40,767 nucleotides of DNA from Candidatus Nitrosomaritimum khambatensis (GTDB taxonomy: Archaea > Thermoproteota > Nitrososphaeria > Nitrososphaerales > Nitrosopumilaceae), in NCBI GenBank assembly GCA_011773785.1, contig WVWY01000002.1:955-41721 (forward strand), given 5' to 3'. A model generated the notes under the pieces. The model saw only the letters and a list, made by a program, of their open reading frames with translations. It was not told the origin of the DNA and made no database searches. Positions 32,311 to 40,523 of the stretch are shown here, one piece after another; position 1 is the first letter of the stretch, and the number at the start of each line of letters is the position of its first letter. Both the position numbers and the translations under genes were made by a program.

Positions 32311-33843
32311 TTATTTTTTGATTCTATAAATTGCAAAAGCTGGTGCTGCAAAATACATTCCAATGTTTAGTGCAATAATGCTAATTCCATACCCTAGTAT
32401 TTCTTGTTCAGAATCAATATCCACATAATTCAAAATTGATAATGTGGTCAACATTGGAGTGATAACAATTTTCACCATTTCTTTAAAGGCTGGATTTTCA
32501 CGCTCAAGATCAGCTATTGTTGGAGAAAATGAATAGTAAAATTCATTGAATCCAGCCATGAATGTTGTTCCAGATTGAGTAGAAAGAATGGTATTATCCC
32601 TTAGTTCCCTTAATTGCTGTACTTGTGGTGCAAGTTCAGATCCAAACGTGGCAGTTGCAATTAAACAACCTCCGCCCTCTTCTGATGACTCTTGTGAGGT
32701 TTCAGAAGGTTCTGATAATATTTGGAATGAATCAATTGAATCATCAAATCTAGGTAGTTGGTTTTCAAAATCATCTATTCCATTACTATATGCAAAAGTG
32801 TAAAATTTGTCATTACCCATTATTGTTGTTTCTTTGAATTTGACTTCAAATGACTGGTTATTACTTTCAAAAATTCCAATGGCATTTGTAACATATGCTT
32901 CTTTTCCATTGATTGTTGTTTTTTCTTGTGAAATGACTTCTAAATTACCTGTTGAAACTACTTCTTGTAACAATTCATTTTTGTTTGCGATAAAAGCATC
33001 AAAACTGGTTCCATCTTTATCTACAACCCTTAAGGAAATTACTGAGTTTATTTCCCCTACTTTAGGTCCAACAGCAACAACATCGGGTGTATTTTCATCT
33101 ACTCTTGGAGGTTCTTGCAGAAACCATCCTTCAGGGACACTAAAGGCAACATCAAGATCTTCGTTTTCAAACATCTGACTTCCTGTTCCTTCAAGAGGTT
33201 GTTCTGGAATGTCCATGCTTGAACTTACTCGTTCAGGTTCTCCCAAGTCAAGTAAGTCAGAAATTTCGGAACGGCTTGCAGTGGTTGCTTTGATTATTAC
33301 AACTTCTTCAGGATGTTCTGGAATGTCTCTGGCTACGGTGTGTACAGATGCAATTTTGTCTAGTGTTTCAAAACTCTCATCCGTTACAATTCTTCCAAAT
33401 ACTGTGTATTGTTGATCTAAGAAGTTAGAATTTTGATGGACAATGAAAAATTGTGAGCCAGCACTGTCTGGATTTTGAGATCTGGCCATTGAAACTATTC
33501 CTCTATTATGTTTGATATCATTAAATTCAGCATTTACAGAATGTGAGGGTCCGCCGGTTCCCCAAGTGCTTGTATTATCATTTTTGGTGTTTGGGTCTCC
33601 TCCTTGAATCATAAATCCTGGAATAATTCTATGAAACAAAATTCCATCATAAAATCCACTTTCAGTCAAATTCATAAAGTTACTAACATGGTTTGGAGCA
33701 TCTTCGGGAAAGAATTCAATAGCGATATTTCCTTGAGTCGTCTCTAAAATTACTAATTTGTCTTCAGTTTGTCCAAATGATAAATTTGTTGAAGAGATTA
33801 AAACTAAAGCAAATGCAAATACTAGAAGAATTTTAAGCAACAA
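32311..33843 (-). CDS. Exported cyclophilin fused to a PsbP-like domain and a CFI-box C-terminal module
   Basis: The product has 510 residues. A signal peptide spans 1-24. The cyclophilin (peptidyl-prolyl isomerase) domain spans about 30-190, with FHRIIPGFMIQGGDP (catalytic Arg72) and QFFIVH. A beta-rich segment at about 228-375 (FSVPEGW start) resembles PsbP/DUF1795. A C-terminal module begins with GGGCLIATATFGSELAPQV (Cys393), a variant of the thaumarchaeal CFIATAAYGS box, and ends with a membrane span and basic tail. The order suggests folding help at the cell surface, anchored through the CFI-box region. Confidence 0.85.
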   Translation of the reverse strand: MLLKILLVFAFALVLISSTNLSFGQTEDKLVILETTQGNIAIEFFPEDAPNHVSNFMNLTESGFYDGILFHRIIPGFMIQGGDPNTKNDNTSTWGTGGPSHSVNAEFNDIKHNRGIVSMARSQNPDSAGSQFFIVHQNSNFLDQQYTVFGRIVTDESFETLDKIASVHTVARDIPEHPEEVVIIKATTASRSEISDLLDLGEPERVSSSMDIPEQPLEGTGSQMFENEDLDVAFSVPEGWFLQEPPRVDENTPDVVAVGPKVGEINSVISLRVVDKDGTSFDAFIANKNELLQEVVSTGNLEVISQEKTTINGKEAYVTNAIGIFESNNQSFEVKFKETTIMGNDKFYTFAYSNGIDDFENQLPRFDDSIDSFQILSEPSETSQESSEEGGGCLIATATFGSELAPQVQQLRELRDNTILSTQSGTTFMAGFNEFYYSFSPTIADLERENPAFKEMVKIVITPMLTTLSILNYVDIDSEQEILGYGISIIALNIGMYFAAPAFAIYRIKK

Positions 33844-33912
33844 AATTCGTCGATTTTTCTTCCTTAAAAGCTAATTGTATTAGTTTTTAACAAGTCAATT
33901 TAATGAACCGCT

Positions 33913-34404
33913 ATGGAACCTGATGAAAAAATTCAGGCACATTTAGTTTCTATTTGGAGAGAATCTAAAAAGTTCTTTTCAGTAGGAGGACGAGAAGGTA
34001 TGTTGATTTTAACCGATAAACATTTGATGTTTATTCATAAGACTGAAGCCAAGAAAAAATGGTGGGATGCCATTAGACAAAGACAAACACTTCATTTCTT
34101 AAGATCAAAAGATACAATGCTTACTCATGATGGATATGATGAAGAGGATCTTAAACAAGACCTGGAAAATGAAAAGAATGTAGAATTAAGATTTGATGAT
34201 ATTTTAGATATTTCTTATGAGGAAAAAGATTGGGGAAGTGTTTTGTTTATTGAATATGAAATCGATGGAAAGTTAGAAAAACATCAGTATTCTATTGCAC
34301 AGGACTGGGTTAAGTACCCGGCAAAGGAGCCTACAAAATACATGAAAGTAGATTGGGAAGAATTTGTTCAATATATTAAAGATAGACAAAAAATTACGAG
34401 GTAA
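33913..34404 (+). CDS. Hypothetical soluble protein with PH/GRAM-like features
   Basis: The product has 163 residues. The beta-rich start GGREGMLILTDKHLMFIHK resembles the first strands of GRAM/bacterial-PH domains, with a similar strand pair later (SVLFIEYEIDGKLEKHQYSI). There is a basic aromatic helical insert around KKWWDAIRQRQ. The fold is suggested by eye only. The next gene, cbiE, starts two bases after its stop. Confidence 0.65.
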   Translation: MEPDEKIQAHLVSIWRESKKFFSVGGREGMLILTDKHLMFIHKTEAKKKWWDAIRQRQTLHFLRSKDTMLTHDGYDEEDLKQDLENEKNVELRFDDILDISYEEKDWGSVLFIEYEIDGKLEKHQYSIAQDWVKYPAKEPTKYMKVDWEEFVQYIKDRQKITR

Positions 34405-34406
34405 AA

Positions 34407-35123
34407 TTGGGAAAAATATATGCCGTTGGAGTTGGTCCTGGTTCTCCAAAATATGTAACTGAAATTGTAAAAGAAATAATTCAAAATTGTGATATCGTCA
34501 TTGGATACAAATACACTCTAAAGACAATTGAGGATTTACTAGATGGGAAAGAAGTCCATGAGATTACTATGAGTAATCAAGAAGAATCCTATCAGAAAAT
34601 TTTTCCTGTTCTAGGAGAACGTACTTTGGTAATTCCTTTTACCGGAGATGTTAATTTTTCCGAATCAGAAGTTGTCGATAGGTTAATTGAGATTTTTGGA
34701 GATGTAGAAGTTATTCCAGGAATTAGCTCCATTCAGGTAGCAGCGGCAAAAACTAGGGTTCCTTTGGACAAGTCCAAGGTGATAACTATGCATGTTACAA
34801 CTCCAATCGAAGATAAAAAACTTGAATTACAAAAGGCGTTAATTGATGGATATAGTGTCATTCTGGTTCCTAGGCCTTGGCCAAAACAACCTGATAAGCA
34901 CTTTATGCCATCGGAAATTGCATTTTATCTAAAAAATAATAATTTCAAAACAGAAAAAATGAAAGTACATGTTTTTGAATCATTAACCACTGAAAATGAA
35001 ACAAGTTTCGAGGGGACAGTCGAGGATTTGGAAGGAAAAGAATTTTCAGATTTATCGGTGATGGTTTTCAACCAAACAAGTTTGGATTCATATATGAATT
35101 ACAGATGGCAATGGGAAACCTAG
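34407..35123 (+). CDS. cbiE: Cobalt-precorrin-7 (C5)-methyltransferase CbiE
   Basis: The product has 238 residues from TTG 34407. The tetrapyrrole methylase start IYAVGVGPGSPKYVT with the GVGPGSP SAM-binding loop (8-14) matches CbiE. The motif VIPGISSIQVAAAKTRVP is the substrate/SAM region of the family. It methylates C-5 of the corrin ring in anaerobic cobalamin synthesis. It follows the PH-like gene by two bases. No other cob/cbi gene lies in the window. Confidence 0.88.
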   Translation: MGKIYAVGVGPGSPKYVTEIVKEIIQNCDIVIGYKYTLKTIEDLLDGKEVHEITMSNQEESYQKIFPVLGERTLVIPFTGDVNFSESEVVDRLIEIFGDVEVIPGISSIQVAAAKTRVPLDKSKVITMHVTTPIEDKKLELQKALIDGYSVILVPRPWPKQPDKHFMPSEIAFYLKNNNFKTEKMKVHVFESLTTENETSFEGTVEDLEGKEFSDLSVMVFNQTSLDSYMNYRWQWET

Positions 35124-36049
35124 TTTCCTTGTTGATTTTTGGTTGTCCCTAGAACAATATTATCCACATCTGGGAAGGAGTAGACAATTATTTCCATCCA
35201 AGGATATGTTGGATCATAAAGACGGTAAAATCCCATCTCATCAAAGGTAATTGTAAGTGATTCTCCGGGAGCTATATCTTCTGTAGCTATTCTTCCATCA
35301 GGGGTGTATGGATTGTATCGGTCTCCATAGTTTTCTTTTCCACTCTCAATACTATGGGGAACACTGTCTTCATTGACAAAAACCACACTTGTTCCGGGTT
35401 CTAATGTAATTCTGTCTTGAGAATAATATCTCAAACGTAATGGATCAGTATCACTAAGTCTAGGTTCTCGTACTTCACCACTTGGTATATAGCTACTTGC
35501 TATACCTTGTGTTGATGAATCTGGAAGAATTCGTATTGTAAGAATTTCTTCTTCTTGAGTAGTTTCAGTAATTTCAACAATATTGGTTAATTGGGAAAGT
35601 TTTGCAGTATAGATTATTTTGTATGAATTATCAGGTGTTGTAATCCTTCCAGTGAATCCATAGACTGAAGCATCTTTACTTTCTTCAACCAAACGACCAA
35701 AGAAACTAATCGTAGTATCAAAACCTACAGAGCTTTCTACATTACCATTAATTCGGATGTAGCGGCCCTCTCGAAGAAACTTTCCCTCAAGTTCAGAAAT
35801 TACAAAATCTTCATTATCTAAAGTTACAAATCCATCCTCAATTACAAAGTCAATACTACTTCCAGACTGCTGATGGGATGAAAGACCAATATCAATTTCA
35901 GAAAGTCGGATTATATCTTCAGTTACAGCAAAACCAGATCCTTCAATAAGATATGCAGAGTTTTCAGTAACTTCTGCAAAAGCATCATTTATGAAAAATC
36001 CTGAAGATATTATTCCTAAAACTAATAATCCTATAATGGAAATATTCAC
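35120..36049 (-). CDS. Exported protein with degenerate cupredoxin-like C-terminus
   Basis: The product has 309 residues. A signal peptide spans 1-25 and a beta-rich N-terminal body about 30-170. The C-terminal 100 residues resemble plastocyanin-type cupredoxins: VVFVNEDSVPHSI with His232, IAPGESLTITF, and the end YDPTYPWMEIIV. Aligned to thaumarchaeal C-x-x-H-P-W-M copper sites, the Cys position is Asp279 and the His is Tyr282, while His232 and Met285 remain. A type-1 copper site is therefore unlikely. It overlaps the cbiE stop by four bases, convergently. Confidence 0.75.
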   Translation of the reverse strand: MNISIIGLLVLGIISSGFFINDAFAEVTENSAYLIEGSGFAVTEDIIRLSEIDIGLSSHQQSGSSIDFVIEDGFVTLDNEDFVISELEGKFLREGRYIRINGNVESSVGFDTTISFFGRLVEESKDASVYGFTGRITTPDNSYKIIYTAKLSQLTNIVEITETTQEEEILTIRILPDSSTQGIASSYIPSGEVREPRLSDTDPLRLRYYSQDRITLEPGTSVVFVNEDSVPHSIESGKENYGDRYNPYTPDGRIATEDIAPGESLTITFDEMGFYRLYDPTYPWMEIIVYSFPDVDNIVLGTTKNQQGN

Positions 36050-36129
36050 GTTTTACTCTCCTGATAATTTGGTTTATAATTTGCTACTAAAGAATTTTAG
36101 ACCGGATACACAAATCACGGGTTTTTAGA

Positions 36130-36666
36130 TTAGAGACTAGGCATTTCAAACCCTTCATCTTGGGCCAGTTTTATCATGTAATCCTCCAGGAATCCACCAG
36201 CTAAAAGAAGTCCTAATAGAATTCCTACTTCAATTATTGTTGGCTTAAACAATGGTTTAAGATTAGTTTTTTTGGAAATTGCCCGGATTAAGATAAAGCT
36301 TCTTGAAGTCGCAAGAGAATAAGCAGATAGTTCCATCAAGCCAAATGGGGAAAGATATAGAATTGTTAGTGGTGGAATTTGCTCCAATTCTGGAGTAATT
36401 GAAACTATAGCAGCAAAAGCAAAGCCGGTCGACCATGCTGAAAATAAACCCCAAGCTACTCCAAATCCTGGTAAAAACATAGGTAAGGAAATTGTAGTGT
36501 TATGTACAAAAATCCCGATTGCATCAATATCTTCAACAAGTTTTTCAAATTCTTCCATAAAGATATTGGCGTCTTCCTCACTTACCTCAGACATTGAACC
36601 TAGTTGAAAAGCAGCAGAAAAAAGTCCCATAAAGACGAAAAAGGAGATTATTCTAATCCTAGACAC
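36130..36666 (-). CDS. SpoIIM-like integral membrane protein
   Basis: The product has 178 residues with about four hydrophobic spans. The segment IFVHNTTISLPMFLPGFGVAWGLFSAW follows the SpoIIM/DUF95 pattern (F-x-H-N then a Gly-rich membrane part). A Glu-rich loop (SEEDANIFMEEFEKLVED) precedes it. The archaeal function is unknown; distant relatives are linked to membrane remodelling. It stands apart from neighbours by 75-80 bases on both sides. Confidence 0.7.
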   Translation of the reverse strand: MSRIRIISFFVFMGLFSAAFQLGSMSEVSEEDANIFMEEFEKLVEDIDAIGIFVHNTTISLPMFLPGFGVAWGLFSAWSTGFAFAAIVSITPELEQIPPLTILYLSPFGLMELSAYSLATSRSFILIRAISKKTNLKPLFKPTIIEVGILLGLLLAGGFLEDYMIKLAQDEGFEMPSL

Positions 36667-36741
36667 ATCATATTTCCTTGAATAGGATATTTGAGGGTTC
36701 GTAGTAGGCGCAGATTTAATTAAACCAGATTTTATTCTTGG

Positions 36742-38190
36742 ATGTTGAAAAAAGAATTAACATTTGCCCTAGATTATGCCTTGAATAAGGGTTTTCAGAT
36801 TCATCCAGATGCTTTTGAATTTTTAGAAAATGTTGATTCAAAAAAACTTGAAAAAATCATTAAAGATATTGTACGTGATAAGACCAAACAAAAGCAATTT
36901 CAAATAAACCAAAATGACCTTGAAAATTATTTTGGGATTAAGGAGGATAAAGACCTAAAGGTTGAGTATAAGGTTCTGTTTGACCCTTCATTAAAAATCA
37001 CAAGTGGAGAAGGTATTAGCGGCTACAATTCATTGTTTGTAAGTAGGTTCAACAAACTAAAGCGCATAATTTCTGATAGGCCAGAATCACGCCTGCTCAA
37101 ATCTATCTCAGCAGTAAAAACCGCAAAAACAGATGATGATTTGTATATTGGAGGTTTGGTAACAGCCAGAATAAGTGAAAGGAATATCACCAGACTAATT
37201 CTTGAGGACCCAACAGGCTCATTTGAAGGAATTATCTTTGATAATGAGTTGCAAAAGACAGCAGATTTACTCCTAAGTGACCAGTTTGTGATGGCTCGAC
37301 TCACCCTTGGTAAGAATTCAGGTTTTATCATCAAGGATTTGATATTGCCTGATATTCCTGATCAAGCCTCAAATAGATCAGATTCTGAGGTTTTTGCTGT
37401 TTTTCTTTCAGATCTGCATGTTGGAAGTAAATATTTCATGGAGGAAGAGTTTTCTGATTTTGTTGAATGGTTATCAAGTCCCGACCCTGTAGCTCGAAAA
37501 ATAAGATTCATCTTAATTGGAGGAGATGTGGTAGATGGAGTTGGTATCTATCCCAATCAAGATAAGGAACTTGTTTGTCAGACGATTGAGGAGCAATTAA
37601 AAAAATTAGAAGATCTAATAAGCAAAATACCAAACCATGTAAAAATTTTCGTCATGCCTGGTAATCATGACCCAGGAAGAAGGGCATTACCTCAACCTGC
37701 AATTCCCAAAAAATACAACTCGAGTCTTTGGGATCGGGAAAATGTGATAATGGTTGGTAATCCAGCCGTTGTATCTCTTAATGGAGTCAAAGTCTTGATG
37801 TTTCATGGACAAAGCATTGATGATATTGTAAAAACAACTCCAGGTCTAAGTTATGATAGTCCTACTGATGTAATGAAGAATCTGTTGAGGGCAAGACATC
37901 TTAGTCCAATTTACGGCAGTCAGACTCCTATAGCGCCTGAAATGGAAGACTTGATGGTGGTAGAAGATATTCCAGACATCTTCCATGTTGGGCATGTTCA
38001 TAGGGCTCAATTAGACATGTACAAAGGAATCCTATTGATTAATTCAGGGTCTTGGCAACACCAGACCCCATTTCAGGCTAGTGTTGGGATGACTCCAAAT
38101 CCTGGAATTGCTCTGATGGTGAATTTGAAGACCTTTCAAGTTCTTCATCAAAATTATAATTCTAAATTAGACAATATCTTGCAAAGTTAG
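36742..38190 (+). CDS. dp1: DNA polymerase D small subunit DP1 (exonuclease subunit)
   Basis: The product has 482 residues. An N-terminal helical region is followed by an OB-like domain (about 133-200) and a C-terminal phosphoesterase with the full Mre11-type set: DLHVGS (224-229), GGDVVDG (260-266), GNHDPG (307-312), HGQS, and GHVHRA. The active site therefore appears intact. DP1 pairs with DP2 to make PolD, and the 3'-5' proofreading activity resides here. It converges with orc1/cdc6 and the coding ends overlap by 24 bases (38167-38190). DP2 is not in the window. Confidence 0.95.
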   Translation: MLKKELTFALDYALNKGFQIHPDAFEFLENVDSKKLEKIIKDIVRDKTKQKQFQINQNDLENYFGIKEDKDLKVEYKVLFDPSLKITSGEGISGYNSLFVSRFNKLKRIISDRPESRLLKSISAVKTAKTDDDLYIGGLVTARISERNITRLILEDPTGSFEGIIFDNELQKTADLLLSDQFVMARLTLGKNSGFIIKDLILPDIPDQASNRSDSEVFAVFLSDLHVGSKYFMEEEFSDFVEWLSSPDPVARKIRFILIGGDVVDGVGIYPNQDKELVCQTIEEQLKKLEDLISKIPNHVKIFVMPGNHDPGRRALPQPAIPKKYNSSLWDRENVIMVGNPAVVSLNGVKVLMFHGQSIDDIVKTTPGLSYDSPTDVMKNLLRARHLSPIYGSQTPIAPEMEDLMVVEDIPDIFHVGHVHRAQLDMYKGILLINSGSWQHQTPFQASVGMTPNPGIALMVNLKTFQVLHQNYNSKLDNILQS

Positions 38191-39375
38191 ATCATCAGAA
38201 AAGGTCTTTTTCACCATTTCAGGGGCAATTGTCAGTTTGTATTTTTTTGTTCTTCCATGAATTCCTTGGTGAACAAGTCTGCCGCTGATGATACCAGACA
38301 ATTCAATTTCACTTAACATTTGGGTAATTCTACGTTGGGTAAGTTCGTCTCTTCCTACGGCTTTACAGAGAGATTTGTAAGATGAGTAGATTTCACCAGT
38401 TGAGGGGCCACCCGATTTCATTATTGCCAAAATAACTAATTTTTCATGAAGTGGATAAGATTTGAGGGATGTCTCTTCTTTATTCTCTTCAATTTTTTGG
38501 GAGGCCTCTCGTACATGTTCTTCTGTTACCTTATCAGATTGTTGTCTTTCGGCAATTTCTCCTGCAACTCTAATCAAGTCTATGGCTCGTCTTGCATCAC
38601 CATGTTCTCCTCCAGCGAGAGCAGCACATAGGTTAAGAGCAGGTGATTCAACAGAATCCTCAATGAAGGCCTCTTTGATTCTCTCTTCTAAGATTTTTTT
38701 GATTTGTTCTACATTATAGTTTGTAAATACAATTTCTTCCTCTCCAAGACTGCTAATTACGCGTGGATCTAGTTTTTCTTTGAATGTCAGGTCGTTTGAT
38801 ATTCCTACCAAAGTTAGCGAGCCCTGTTCAATTCGTTCGTTGGCTCGAGTTAACTGGTATAAGATATCTTTTCCAGTTTTTGATACTAATTGTGCTAAAT
38901 AATCAATTTCATCGATTACAAAAATCACATTGAGTTTTTCTTCATTGATTTTGTTGAGAATTCTTTTGAAAACCTCACTAATTGCCAAACCTGTTGTTGG
39001 AAGTTCCTTATCAGCCAAGCCTAATTGCCTGCCAAAACTAACAAGTAGGCCGTAAAGTGTAGTCTCCTCTTTAGAGTTGGTATAAACTAATTTTATTGGA
39101 AAATTTGATTTTCCCACCCTTTCTTGAATTTTTGAGATTACTTTCTTAACTACAAGTGTTTTTCCAGTACCAGGCTTTCCGTATACAAGTAGATTAGAGG
39201 GTCTTGATTGTTTGAGGATTGGTAGTAAAGATTGAGTAACTTGTTCTTGTTCAGAGTTTCTATGTTGGATGGTTTCTGGGATATAGGTAAAGTGAAGGAT
39301 ATCGCGATTTTTTATAAGTGATTTTCCAGCTTCTGCAGCATCAAGTAATCTATCGATCGGGTCTGACATACTCAC
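38167..39375 (-). CDS. cdc6: Replication initiator Orc1/Cdc6
   Basis: The product has 402 residues. The AAA+ domain has Walker A GKPGTGKT (66-73), Walker B VIFVIDEID (about 150-158) and a sensor region near VISSLGEEEIVF. A lid domain follows, and a C-terminal winged helix (about 305-395) that contacts ORB DNA. ATG 39375 and ATG 39369 (MSMSDP) are both possible starts. Directly upstream is the ORB-bearing region described next, so this is very likely the initiator of that origin. One GTTAAC lies within its promoter (39394-39399), allowing self-control. Confidence 0.96.
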   Translation of the reverse strand: MSMSDPIDRLLDAAEAGKSLIKNRDILHFTYIPETIQHRNSEQEQVTQSLLPILKQSRPSNLLVYGKPGTGKTLVVKKVISKIQERVGKSNFPIKLVYTNSKEETTLYGLLVSFGRQLGLADKELPTTGLAISEVFKRILNKINEEKLNVIFVIDEIDYLAQLVSKTGKDILYQLTRANERIEQGSLTLVGISNDLTFKEKLDPRVISSLGEEEIVFTNYNVEQIKKILEERIKEAFIEDSVESPALNLCAALAGGEHGDARRAIDLIRVAGEIAERQQSDKVTEEHVREASQKIEENKEETSLKSYPLHEKLVILAIMKSGGPSTGEIYSSYKSLCKAVGRDELTQRRITQMLSEIELSGIISGRLVHQGIHGRTKKYKLTIAPEMVKKTFSDDLTLQDIV

Positions 39376-39606
39376 ACACCTTTGTTTCTACTAGTTAACA
39401 ACTTAATCATATCTGAATTAAGAGAGTATAGAATAGAATAGTAACTCTAGTTTAGTTTGTAATTAATTATTTTTAGTTAGATTTTCTCAAAAAAAAAATT
39501 AAGAAAAAGAAAGAGTGGAAATGTAGGTGTGTGGGTAAATCCTTCAAAAATCAGTTAACATGTTGTTAATTTTATGTGAAGAAAATCACAAAAAAGGCCA
39601 ATTTGA

Positions 39607-39628
39607 CCCCTAAATTTCCATTCCAGGC
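39607..39628 (-). repeat. ORB-like repeat 1
   Basis: CCCC followed by TAAATTTCCATTCCAGGC. Read on the minus strand it contains TGGAAATTTAGGGG, close to the archaeal ORB core TGGAAACGAAAGGGG as I recall it. It differs from repeat 2 only at two bases after the C-run (TAA against TTT). Confidence 0.75.
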
Positions 39629-39668
39629 GTTAAGATAGATGTTAACATTGTGAATATCCAAAATCTAA

Positions 39669-39690
39669 CCCCTTTATTTCCATTCCAGGC
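39669..39690 (-). repeat. ORB-like repeat 2
   Basis: CCCC followed by TTTATTTCCATTCCAGGC. Read on the minus strand it gives TGGAAATAAAGGGG, the closer match to the ORB core with its G-string. It has the same orientation as repeat 1, with starts 62 bases apart. Both G-strings point toward orc1/cdc6. Confidence 0.8.
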
Positions 39691-39848
39691 TTGAATTGAG
39701 GGCCTTAATTTATAAAATTAAATTAATTTTGTTAATAACAAAAAACAGGCTAGGCGTGGGTTACGCAGTCAATGTTAACAAACCATTTAGTTAACAAAAC
39801 TTCGCGGATCCATTGAACTGTTAACATTCGATCCTCAAAGATCTCAAT

Positions 39849-40235
39849 ATGGCAAAAAAACGTATCCGAATCGATATGGAAGACTCAGACGGAGCAAAAT
39901 ATGATATTAAATTAGAAGGAAATGTAACCAGAGAAAAGGTCCTAAAAATATTTGAAATGATGGACTTGATGAATATTGAGGAAGAACAAGAGGCTAGAAA
40001 TATTGATTCAGTTGGAGCCAAGATCTGGCATATTGTAGACAAGTTTTTCCCTATGGGTAAATTCACATCATCTAATATTTTGGAAAAATATGAAGATGAA
40101 TATAATGAGCCAGTCAAATTAAGTGTAATCTCTACATATCTCTCTAGATTTTCTACCAAAGGTAAAATTGACAGAACCAGGACTGGAAGAGAATGGACCT
40201 ACCAAACTATCAAACTTAGTCAAAAACACAATTAA
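39849..40235 (+). CDS. Winged-helix-like protein beside the origin, unknown
   Basis: The product has 128 residues. The basic-acidic start MAKKRIRIDMEDSDG leads to a beta strand, then helices, and a C-terminal part SVISTYLSRFSTKGKIDRTRTGREWTYQTIKL that fits a winged helix (recognition helix, then a wing with Arg-Thr-Gly-Arg). It starts 24 bases after the last GTTAAC, so origin proteins could influence its promoter. No family name is known to me; DNA binding is inferred. Confidence 0.75.
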   Translation: MAKKRIRIDMEDSDGAKYDIKLEGNVTREKVLKIFEMMDLMNIEEEQEARNIDSVGAKIWHIVDKFFPMGKFTSSNILEKYEDEYNEPVKLSVISTYLSRFSTKGKIDRTRTGREWTYQTIKLSQKHN

Positions 40236-40237
40236 TT

Positions 40238-40399
40238 TTATGAAATCATAATTTTACGCACAATTATCCTATCTTTACCCAAAATCATTTTGACATATTC
40301 TCCTTTTTGGATATCCATGTATTTTCGAAATTGTTTGGGTATGGAAATGGTTCCTGCTGAGGTTATTTTTACCAACACTTCATTTTCTTGAACAGACAT
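40238..40399 (-). CDS. Small AbrB/SpoVT-type DNA-binding protein
   Basis: ATG at 40397-40399 to TAA at 40238-40240 encodes 53 residues. The core KITSAGTISIPKQFRKYMDI followed by QKGEYVKMIL and DRIIVRK is the swapped-hairpin AbrB pattern. Such proteins dimerise and bind DNA as regulators or antitoxins. No toxin gene is adjacent; the neighbour on the other side is a winged-helix gene. A TATATATAAT-type TATA box lies about 25-30 bases upstream (plus-strand 40420-40430), fitting a leaderless mRNA. It is short, but the motif is clear. Confidence 0.85.
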   Translation of the reverse strand: MSVQENEVLVKITSAGTISIPKQFRKYMDIQKGEYVKMILGKDRIIVRKIMIS

Positions 40400-40523
40400 A
40401 AAATTACTATAAATTAATAATATATATAATTTAATAGAATTATTATTTAATAATTAATAATCAAATTAGGTTAAAAATAATAAAATCATTCATTTTGAAA
40501 CTGATGAAGGGTAGAAAATCAAA
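40400..40523. other. Extremely AT-rich intergenic region
   Basis: Almost pure A/T, with ATTATT/AATAAT inverted stretches around 40437-40462. It contains the TATA box of the AbrB-type gene. No other feature is seen. Confidence 0.4.

Larger units (their letters stand above)
39376..39848. other. Probable replication origin (oriC)
   Basis: This is a 473-base region without genes, between orc1/cdc6 and a divergent gene. It has two ORB-like direct repeats (39607-39628, 39669-39690) and six GTTAAC palindromes at 39394, 39554, 39641, 39774, 39790 and 39820. AT-rich unwinding candidates lie around 39401-39500 (with an A-run near 39490) and 39709-39746. A weaker TGGAAA-containing site in opposite orientation lies near 39515-39530. 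The combination next to the initiator gene is the standard archaeal origin plan. Confidence 0.85.
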
